Positions 22,425 through 28,557 of a stretch of 42,199 nucleotides of DNA are shown here, piece after piece. This DNA is from Elusimicrobiota bacterium (GTDB taxonomy: Bacteria; Elusimicrobiota; Elusimicrobia; Elusimicrobiales; UBA9959): contig JAGVVD010000027.1 of assembly GCA_019135865.1 (NCBI GenBank), positions 1 through 42,199 of the forward strand, written 5' to 3'. The translations under genes were made by a program, and so were the position numbers. The notes beneath the pieces were generated by a model. That model did not search any database and was not told the origin of the DNA. It worked only from the letters and a program-made list of their open reading frames with translations. Each line of letters begins with the position of its first letter. Position 1 is the stretch's first letter.

Positions 22425-23573
22425 ATGGAAAAATTATTCGCCCGTGATAAAAATTATAGCTCCTGGCTGGCCGGGCTGAAGGAGCGGATACGCGCCGCGC
22501 AATTGAAGGCCGCCCTGACGGTCAACAGGCAGCTGCTGGAGTTCTATTGGTCGCTCGGCTCCGATATCGTGGAAAAGCAATCCCGCGCGAATTGGGGGGA
22601 CAAACTGATAGAACGGCTGAGCCGGGATCTTTTGCGGGAATTCCCTGGAATCAAGGGATTCTCCCGCAGTAATTTGATGTACGTTAAGAAGTGGTACTTA
22701 TTTTATGCGGAGAGCGGGGCAATTGTCCAACAAGTTGTTGGACAATTTAAAGAAGGGGCCTCCAGGAGGAGGGCAATTGGTCGACAGCCTGTTGATCAAT
22801 TGGGATACTCCCGCGGTAATGACGAATTAGCGCAACGGCCTGTTGCACCAATATTCAATATCCCATGGGGACATAATATCGCCATAATTTCAAAGTGCGG
22901 GGACGTAGAAGAAGCGCTTTATTACGCGCGCTGCGCGGCCGGGAACAACTGGAGCCGCAGCGTCCTGGTCCATCGGATCGAAACCGGCGCTTACAGGCGC
23001 AGGAGAGCTCCGGCCAATAATTTTTCCTCGACGCTGCCGGCGCCGCAATCGGACCTGGCGCGCCAGGCGCTAAAAGACCCCTATGTCTTCGATTTTCTGG
23101 AGCTGGGCGAAGAGCACACCGAGCGCGAATTGGAGACCGGACTGGTATCGCATTTTGCCAGGCTTCTCCTTGAGCTGGGGGCGGGGTTTTCCTATCTCGG
23201 CAGGCAGGTCCCCGTCAGGGTGGGTTGCCGGGATTTTTTTATGGATCTCCTGTTTTATCACGTGAAACTGCATTGCTATGTGGTGGTCGAGCTTAAGGCC
23301 GTCGATTTCGAGCCGGAACATGCGGGGAAACTGAATTTTTACCTGAAGGCCGTGGATGAGAAATTCCGGACCGAAGGGGACAATCCCGCCATCGGGATAT
23401 TGATATGCAAGAACAAGGACAAAGTAGTGGTTGAGTACGCTCTGGCCGATATAAGAAAGCCTATCGGGGTGGCGGATTATCGGCTGGCGCATACTCTGCC
23501 GAAAAAGTTGCGGTCGGGGCTGCCAAGCGCGGCTGAGATGGAGAGACGGCTGCGGCGCGGAGAGAAGGGCTGA
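22425..23573 (+). CDS. YhcG-family (DUF1016) PD-(D/E)XK nuclease
   Basis: A 382-residue protein of the YhcG/DUF1016 family. The N-terminal domain shows LKERIRAAQLKAALTVNRQLLEFYWSLGSDI and GFSRSNLMYVKKWY; then comes the conserved PWGHN...WSRSVLVHRIE and TLPAPQSDLARQALKDPYVFDFL. The C-terminal nuclease core is CRDFFMDLLFYH followed by CYVVVELK. Family members occur in islands and are predicted to act with restriction or defence systems. The linker before PWGHN (residues ~98-142) is longer than in E. coli YhcG and is encoded by three DNA palindromes. The ATG at 22425 follows GGGGGAGAT. It is flanked by a repeat-containing promoter and the pxp genes. Confidence 0.88.
   Translation: MEKLFARDKNYSSWLAGLKERIRAAQLKAALTVNRQLLEFYWSLGSDIVEKQSRANWGDKLIERLSRDLLREFPGIKGFSRSNLMYVKKWYLFYAESGAIVQQVVGQFKEGASRRRAIGRQPVDQLGYSRGNDELAQRPVAPIFNIPWGHNIAIISKCGDVEEALYYARCAAGNNWSRSVLVHRIETGAYRRRRAPANNFSSTLPAPQSDLARQALKDPYVFDFLELGEEHTERELETGLVSHFARLLLELGAGFSYLGRQVPVRVGCRDFFMDLLFYHVKLHCYVVVELKAVDFEPEHAGKLNFYLKAVDEKFRTEGDNPAIGILICKNKDKVVVEYALADIRKPIGVADYRLAHTLPKKLRSGLPSAAEMERRLRRGEKG
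22721..22846 (+). repeat. In-frame palindromic units inside the YhcG-family gene (array C)
   Basis: Three palindromes lie in the coding sequence: AATTGTCCAACA/TGTTGGACAATT around AGT (22721-22747), AATTGGTCGACA/TGTTGATCAATT around GCC (22775-22801, two G-T pairs) and GCAACG/TGTTGC around GCC (22832-22846). The first two are preceded by GC, giving GCAATT as in the intergenic units. The encoded peptides share the pattern A-I-x-x-Q-x-V-x-Q-(F/L). Confidence 0.85.
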
Positions 23574-23593
23574 TAGATATGAGGAGGCTTAAG

Positions 23594-23668
23594 ATGGGCC
23601 CGTTGGCTGCGCCTGCCGCGGGTGTCCGCAGGGGGGCGTTCCTTAGTGATATAATAGTGCCGGTATGA
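23594..23668 (+). CDS. Possible 24-residue leader peptide of pxpB
   Basis: An ATG 5 nt after a very strong GAGGAGG opens 24 codons (MGPLAAPAAGVRRGAFLSDI...) whose TGA overlaps the pxpB start as ATGA. On transcripts reading through from the nuclease gene this would couple pxpB translation. The -10 element at 23650 lies inside it, so transcripts from that promoter would lack it. It is short and could be fortuitous. Confidence 0.3.
   Translation: MGPLAAPAAGVRRGAFLSDIIVPV
23650..23655 (+). promoter_or_regulatory. -10 element before pxpB
   Basis: A consensus TATAAT ending 9 nt before the pxpB ATG. No ribosome binding site lies between them, so the transcript is probably leaderless. Confidence 0.5.
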
Positions 23669-24315
23669 CGGAAGGGGCCGGGATAAACACTTATTTCATA
23701 GGCGACGCCTGCCTCTGCTGGCAGCTGGGCGACAGGATCGACCGGCTGACCTCGCTGCGGGTGCTCTGGGCCTACCGCAGGCTGCGCAGGGACCCGGAAC
23801 TGCGGCGGCTGGGCGTGCGCGACGTGGTGCCGTCCTACACGGCGCTGGCGGCGCACGCGCAGCCGCTCTGCGACTGGGAGGCGGTGCGCGCCGCGGTGGA
23901 CGCTTGCCTGGCGGGCGCGCCGTCCGACGAGGCGGCGCTGGCGGTGCAGGGCGCCCGGCGCTACGCGCTGCCGGTGGTCTATAACGGCGAGGACCTGGCC
24001 CGCGTGGCGGAACTGGCCGGGCTGTCCGCCGAAGAGGTCGTAAAGCGCCACACCGCGCCGGAATACCTGGTGGCGATGATCGGTTTCCGTCCCCATTTCC
24101 CCTACCTGCTGGGCCTGGATAAAGGCCTGGTCGCGCCGCGGCTGGATTCGCCGCGCCTGGCCGTGCCGGCCGGCGCCGTCGGCGTGGCCGGCGAGCAGAC
24201 CGGCATCTACCCGGAGACCTCGCCCGGAGGCTGGAACATCCTGGGCATGACGCGGCCGGAGCTGCTCTACGATATCGAGCCCGGCGACACGGTGGTCTTC
24301 GAGAGGGCCGGATGA
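23665..24315 (+). CDS. pxpB: 5-oxoprolinase subunit PxpB (KipI-like)
   Basis: A 216-residue PxpB/KipI protein. With PxpA and PxpC it forms the ATP-dependent prokaryotic 5-oxoprolinase that opens 5-oxo-L-proline to glutamate. The signatures are clear: RRYALPVVYNGEDLARVAE, MIGFRPHFPYLLGLD, PRLAVPAGAVGVAGEQTGIYPETSPGGWNILGMT. Its stop overlaps the start of the pxpA-pxpC fusion (ATGA), so the subunits are made in a coupled way. KipI was first known as an inhibitor of the KinA kinase of Bacillus; the gene context here favours the enzyme role. Confidence 0.9.
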   Translation: MTEGAGINTYFIGDACLCWQLGDRIDRLTSLRVLWAYRRLRRDPELRRLGVRDVVPSYTALAAHAQPLCDWEAVRAAVDACLAGAPSDEAALAVQGARRYALPVVYNGEDLARVAELAGLSAEEVVKRHTAPEYLVAMIGFRPHFPYLLGLDKGLVAPRLDSPRLAVPAGAVGVAGEQTGIYPETSPGGWNILGMTRPELLYDIEPGDTVVFERAG

Positions 24316-25886
24316 AGGTGCGGATTAACTGCGACATAGGCGAGCGCGGCCCGCTGCACGGCGACGACCGGCTGCTGATGGAGCTGGTGCAGATAGCCAA
24401 TATCGCCTGCGACGGCCACGCGGGCGACAGCGAGAGCGTGGAGGCCTTCCGCGCGCTGGCCGTGAAGCACGGCGTGGAGGTGTCGGCGCACCTCTCGTAT
24501 CCCGACAAACCCAATTTCGGCCGCGAGAGCATGCGGCTGCCGGGAGCGGAGCTGCTGGCCTCGCTGGACGCGCAGTTCTCGCTGCTGCCCGGCGCGAAGC
24601 TGGTGAAGTTCCACGGCGCGCTTTACAACGACGCCTGCCGCGACGCGGCGCTGGCGGGTACGCTGGCCGCCTGGCTGAAGGCCAAGGGTATAGCCGCGCT
24701 GCTGGCGCCCAACGATTCCGAGATAGCGTCCGCGGCGCGCCGGCAGGGCGTGGCCGTGCTGCGCGAGGCCTTCGTCGACCGGCGCTACGGCTGGGACGAC
24801 AAGGCCGGCAGCCTGTGCCTGCTGCCGCGCAAGGCCGGCGGCGTGATAAAGGACCCGGCCGAGGCGCTGGCGCAGGCGACGGAGATAGTCGCCCGCGGCC
24901 GCGTGAACGTCAGCGGCGACCCGGCCCGCCCGTCCTGGAAGGAGATCAAGGCCGACACGCTCTGCATCCATTCCGATTCGCCGATAGCGCTGGAACTGGC
25001 CGGCCGGCTGGGCGAGACCATCGACAAGGCGCTCAAGGCCGCGGCCGCCTCCGGCGTGCGCGGCAATATCCGGCTGGTGCGGCCCGGTTTCTGCGGCACG
25101 GCCGGCCTGCCGGTGTACGGCCGGCAGGACATAGGCATCTCGCCGGCCGGGGCGATGGACCGCTTCGCGCTGCGGCGCGGCAACCTGATGCTGGGCAACC
25201 CCGAGGGCGCGCCGGCGCTGGAGATAGTGGGCCCGCCGGAGATAGAGCTGCTCACGCCGGGGCGTTTCGCGCTGACCGGCGGCGCGGTGGACGCCGCGCT
25301 CAAGCGCCCCGACGGCACGGAGATGCCGGTGGACCACAGCCGCGTTTACGAGGCCGCGGCCGGCGACAGGCTCGTTTTCGGCAACCGCCGCTACGGCACC
25401 TACACCTATTTCTCGTTCAGGGGACGCGCCGGCGGCGGCCCTCCTCCCGGCGAGGCCGTGCCTTTCGTCGCGGTCGGCGGCTGGACGGACCCGCAGGGCC
25501 GCATCCGCGTGCTGCCGGGCCCCGAATACAAGTGCATGCGCCAGCCCGGCCAGTTCTTCATCACGCAGTGGCGCACCACGGTCAAGATGGACCGGATGGG
25601 CATGCGGCTTTCGGGCGATCCGGGCGTGGACTGCGATATGCGCAACATGATCTCCGGCGCGGTGGCCGACGGCACGGTGCAGCTGACGCCCGACGGCCCC
25701 ATCATCCTGCTGCGCCACCGCCAGACCACCGGCGGCTACCCGCGGATCTTCAACGTGATCTCCGCGGACATGGACCTGCTCTGCCAGTACGGGCCGGGCC
25801 AGTCCATACACTTCCTGCAGGTGACGCTGGACGAGGCGCGCGAGGCCGCGCGCCTGAAGGAAGAGGCGCTGGACAGGCTGCGCTGA
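24312..25886 (+). CDS. pxpA/pxpC: 5-oxoprolinase subunits PxpA and PxpC fused
   Basis: A 524-residue protein with two enzymes in one frame. Residues 1-~245 are PxpA (LamB/YcsF): VRINCDIGE, QIANIACDGHAGD, VSAHLSYPDKPNFGRESMRL, LVKFHGALYND, IHSDSPIALELA. Residues ~260-524 are PxpC (KipA, biotin-dependent carboxylase-like fold): GLPVYGRQDIGISPAGAMDRFALRRGNLMLGN, IRVLPGPEYKCM, GMRLSGDPG, PIILLRHRQTTGGYPRI. In most bacteria these are separate genes. The fusion fixes the stoichiometry of the complex with PxpB, encoded directly upstream with a 4-bp overlap. No frameshift is needed. Confidence 0.9.
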   Translation: MKVRINCDIGERGPLHGDDRLLMELVQIANIACDGHAGDSESVEAFRALAVKHGVEVSAHLSYPDKPNFGRESMRLPGAELLASLDAQFSLLPGAKLVKFHGALYNDACRDAALAGTLAAWLKAKGIAALLAPNDSEIASAARRQGVAVLREAFVDRRYGWDDKAGSLCLLPRKAGGVIKDPAEALAQATEIVARGRVNVSGDPARPSWKEIKADTLCIHSDSPIALELAGRLGETIDKALKAAAASGVRGNIRLVRPGFCGTAGLPVYGRQDIGISPAGAMDRFALRRGNLMLGNPEGAPALEIVGPPEIELLTPGRFALTGGAVDAALKRPDGTEMPVDHSRVYEAAAGDRLVFGNRRYGTYTYFSFRGRAGGGPPPGEAVPFVAVGGWTDPQGRIRVLPGPEYKCMRQPGQFFITQWRTTVKMDRMGMRLSGDPGVDCDMRNMISGAVADGTVQLTPDGPIILLRHRQTTGGYPRIFNVISADMDLLCQYGPGQSIHFLQVTLDEAREAARLKEEALDRLR

Positions 25887-25929
25887 GCCGCGCGCCCCGC
25901 CCGTTACCCGCCGACCCTCCGGTATTTAC

Positions 25930-25935
25930 TAGAAT
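25930..25935 (+). promoter_or_regulatory. -10 element before the MBL-fold gene
   Basis: TAGAAT ending 8 nt before the ATG at 25944; no ribosome binding site between. Confidence 0.45.
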
Positions 25936-25943
25936 AGAGCGCT

Positions 25944-26732
25944 ATGGCTTTGATGTTCAAGTCCTTCCTGTCGGGCAGCGGCGGCAACGCGGCCCTGCTC
26001 TGGAGCGAGAGCGGCGGGCTCCTGGTCGATTTCGGGCCGGGTTCGCAGCGCGATTCCCGCGCGGTCATAGCCGAGGCGAGGAAGCTCTGCGGCGAGCTGC
26101 TGGGCGCGGTCATAACGCACGCGCACGGCGATCATATCAACAGGAACTCCCTCAAGGCGCTGGCCGAAGCCGGCCTCAAAGCCTACTGCCACCCGTTAAC
26201 GGCGGAGCAGATCGAAGCGCGCTGCGGACGCGGGTGCGCCGGCGTCGTCACGCCCTTCGACGGCGCGCTGGCGCTGGGCGATTTCACCGTGACGCAGGCC
26301 GAGGTGCCGCACGCGCCCGGCTATCACACCTGCGCGCTGGACGTGACCTGGGGGCGCGGCCTGGCCCGCCGCCGCGCGGCCGTTTTCACCGATTTCCACG
26401 CTTTCAGCGAAATGCACGTGGCCTTCGCCGCGGGCGCCGACCTGCTGCTGCTGGAGGCCAACCACGACCCGGAACTGAGGCGGCTCAACCCGCACCCGGG
26501 CTCGGAGTACCATCTTTCCAATCCGCTGGCGGCCGATTTCCTCCGCCGGGTCTGCGAGGCCGACGGTCCGCCGCAGGCCGTGGTGCTGGCCCACCTGAGC
26601 GCGGACTGCAACCGCCCCGACCTGCCCGAGCGCGAGGTGCGCAGTTATTTCAGAAAGAAGAGGAAGCCGCTGAAGTTCCGGCTGCATACCGCCCCGCGCG
26701 ACGCCGCCGGCGAGGTCCTGGAGATAAACTGA
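25944..26732 (+). CDS. MBL-fold metallo-hydrolase (YycJ/WalJ-like)
   Basis: A 262-residue metallo-beta-lactamase-fold protein. The metal-binding motif THAHGDH is present after FLSGSGGNAALLWSESGGLLVDFG, with further ligands in VPHAPGYHTCA, VFTDFHAFSE, LLLEANHD and VVLAHLSADCN. The overall pattern (SGSxGN start, LLLEANHD) is that of YycJ/WalJ-type exonuclease-like or general MBL hydrolases; the substrate is unknown. Its stop overlaps the start of the metallopeptidase gene (TGATG), giving a coupled pair. Confidence 0.87.
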   Translation: MALMFKSFLSGSGGNAALLWSESGGLLVDFGPGSQRDSRAVIAEARKLCGELLGAVITHAHGDHINRNSLKALAEAGLKAYCHPLTAEQIEARCGRGCAGVVTPFDGALALGDFTVTQAEVPHAPGYHTCALDVTWGRGLARRRAAVFTDFHAFSEMHVAFAAGADLLLLEANHDPELRRLNPHPGSEYHLSNPLAADFLRRVCEADGPPQAVVLAHLSADCNRPDLPEREVRSYFRKKRKPLKFRLHTAPRDAAGEVLEIN

Positions 26733-27235
26733 TGACCGGGAAGGCCGGCGGGCTCTGCCGCGAGATCGACCGTTTTCTCAAGGGGCTTTCGAAGGACCTG
26801 CCGGGGCTTTTCACCGTACCGCGTCCTCCGCGTCCCGCCCGCCGCGCGTACCGGCGGCCGCGCCGCGCGCGCCGTCCCGCGCTCCCCCGCGCCGCCGCGC
26901 CCGATATCGCCCGCGCGCGCGTGCTGGTCACCGCCCGCGCCGACCGCTGGTCCGACGAGCTGGGCATCCCCTACAAGCGTATCTCCATCCGTTCGCAGCG
27001 CACGCGCTGGGGCAGCTGTTCGGCGAAAGGGAACCTCAATTTCAACTGGCGGCTGGCCGCCGCGCCCCCGGCCGTGCTGGACTACGTGATCATCCACGAG
27101 CTCTGCCACCTGCGCGAGCTCAATCACTCGCGCGATTTCTGGGCGCACGTGCGCGCCGCCTGCCCGGATTACAAGGCGCATCGCCGCTGGCTGCGCGACA
27201 ATACCGCCGCGCTGATGAGCGTCGTCTCGCTTTAG
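26732..27235 (+). CDS. YgjP/DUF45-type zinc metallopeptidase
   Basis: A 167-residue protein. The C-terminal half is a YgjP-like metallopeptidase domain with RSQRTRWGSCSAKGNLNFNWRL and the zinc site HELCHLRELNHSRDFW. The N-terminal half is unusual: a helix followed by an Arg/Pro-rich segment (residues ~27-55), probably disordered. It starts inside the stop of the previous gene. A strong bidirectional terminator follows. Confidence 0.85.
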   Translation: MTGKAGGLCREIDRFLKGLSKDLPGLFTVPRPPRPARRAYRRPRRARRPALPRAAAPDIARARVLVTARADRWSDELGIPYKRISIRSQRTRWGSCSAKGNLNFNWRLAAAPPAVLDYVIIHELCHLRELNHSRDFWAHVRAACPDYKAHRRWLRDNTAALMSVVSL

Positions 27236-27260
27236 CCCGCCGCCCGCCCCCGGAAATGAG

Positions 27261-27292
27261 AACCCCCGCCGCATGGCGGGGGTTCCGTTTTA
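27261..27292. terminator. Bidirectional terminator between convergent genes
   Basis: AACCCCCGCC, GCAT, GGCGGGGGTT (27261-27284) followed by CCGTTTTA. It separates the plus-strand metallopeptidase gene from the minus-strand gene ending at 27310. The A-rich left flank lets it work in both directions. Confidence 0.85.
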
Positions 27293-27309
27293 CGGCGGGG
27301 GCGGGGGGA

Positions 27310-28371
27310 TCAGAATTCGTTGAAGTAGGAGACCTTCTCGTTGCCGTCGCGGTTGACTATCCAGTGGTCGATGGTGGTGCCGCCGTTGACCGGGACCCTG
27401 TACTTGGCCGCGGCCTCTTCGAGCAGGCCGGGATCGGCGGGGCAGGCGAAGCCGCCGCGGGTCTTGCCGTGCTTGGCTTCCAGGCGGCCCAGCGATTCCT
27501 TGAACTTCTCCACGCCCTTCTGGGTGGCGAACTTGGAGCAGTTGTAGTTCTCCTGGTAGGTGCGGTCCACGTAGCGGGAGAAGTCGATGGTGTTGGCCTT
27601 CTTCCACTGGCCGGCGTCGCAGGTGACGTAGGGGCCGTAATTATGCTCCTTGCCCAGTACGTCGTCGTCCTTCTGCAGCATGTGGTTCCAGAAGCGCATG
27701 CCGTTGAAGTTGGCGGAGAGGTCGGCGTAGGTGAACACGCCGGTGGCCAGGAAGTTGCCGCCCAGGTAGGTCTTCTCGGCGATGACGCCCAGCTTGAGCA
27801 CGCGGCGCATCTTCATGCCCTTGATGTGGTGGCGCTTGAAGTAGGCGTAGCCCATGCCGAACATGTGCTCGAGCTTGTCCACGCCTATCACGTGGCCGTT
27901 GATCTTGATGAGGGGGGAGAGCGCCAGCGGGCTCTTGGCGGCGCCGCTGCGGCCCAGCAGGAAGCCGTTGCCGACGGACCATTCGCCGTAGACGGATTCC
28001 TTGAGCGGGATGACGGTGCGGGCCAGGCGGCCGTCGAGGATGTCGTTGATCATCCGGCTCTTGCCGTGGTTGGCGAAGACGGTGCGCAGTTCGGCGTAGA
28101 GCTTCTCCTCGGGGGTCTTGGCCGGCGGCTCATTGTCGAAGTCGTCGTTCATGAAGGGGTCGTGCGCGGGTTTCTGATCGGCGGGAGCGGAGCAGCCGCC
28201 GTCCTGGTTGAGGCGCTCGAGCACCTGGCCGAGGGCGTAGTTGGAGTAATCGTTGAGCTCCTGCGTGATGTCGGCGATCTCGTAGTCGCCGAGGGTGTAA
28301 TGGTCGGCTTCGGCCGCGAAGGCCGCTACCGGGGCCATGACGAGGGAGAAGATGAGCGCTTTCCTGATCAT
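27310..28371 (-). CDS. Exported protein of unknown function
   Basis: A 353-residue protein with a signal peptide (MIRKALIFSLVMAPVAAFAAEA). The ribosome binding site AAGGAGACAAA is excellent. A conserved-looking helix (IGVDKLEHMFGMGYAYF) resembles the DKxxH pattern of small YfiM/DUF2279-like envelope proteins, but the match is too short to assign. The C-terminus contains Cys residues that could form disulphides. It is a single gene converging on the metallopeptidase gene. No function is proposed. Confidence 0.65.
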   Translation of the reverse strand: MIRKALIFSLVMAPVAAFAAEADHYTLGDYEIADITQELNDYSNYALGQVLERLNQDGGCSAPADQKPAHDPFMNDDFDNEPPAKTPEEKLYAELRTVFANHGKSRMINDILDGRLARTVIPLKESVYGEWSVGNGFLLGRSGAAKSPLALSPLIKINGHVIGVDKLEHMFGMGYAYFKRHHIKGMKMRRVLKLGVIAEKTYLGGNFLATGVFTYADLSANFNGMRFWNHMLQKDDDVLGKEHNYGPYVTCDAGQWKKANTIDFSRYVDRTYQENYNCSKFATQKGVEKFKESLGRLEAKHGKTRGGFACPADPGLLEEAAAKYRVPVNGGTTIDHWIVNRDGNEKVSYFNEF

Positions 28372-28481
28372 TTTGTCTCCTTGTTCCGCGCCGGGCCGGG
28401 CCCGGCTTTACGGCTGCAAGGTAATTATGGAATTTTAAAGGGCTTCCGCTGATGAGGCTAAGGACCCGGTACGCGGCAGTT

Positions 28482-28508
28482 ATTGGGCCCCCCGGAATCG
28501 GGCCCAAT
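28482..28508 (-). terminator. Hairpin downstream of the DnaE-like gene
   Basis: ATTGGGCCC and GGGCCCAAT, 9 bp each around a 9-base loop. It lies about 50 bp after the minus-strand stop; a T-run is absent, so it may instead be an mRNA end-protecting structure. The bases beside it repeat GTTGTTGACT. Confidence 0.4.
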
Positions 28509-28557
28509 GACCTAGGGGACGTTGTTGACTTGTTGAGTTGTTGACTTATTCAGCCGG

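Noticed and set aside
24815-26731. Long Arg/Ala-rich frame overlapping pxpA/pxpC and the MBL-fold gene
   Set aside because: It is a shadow caused by high GC content. The overlapping frames have full family matches, and only its last part (26732-27235) is a real gene.
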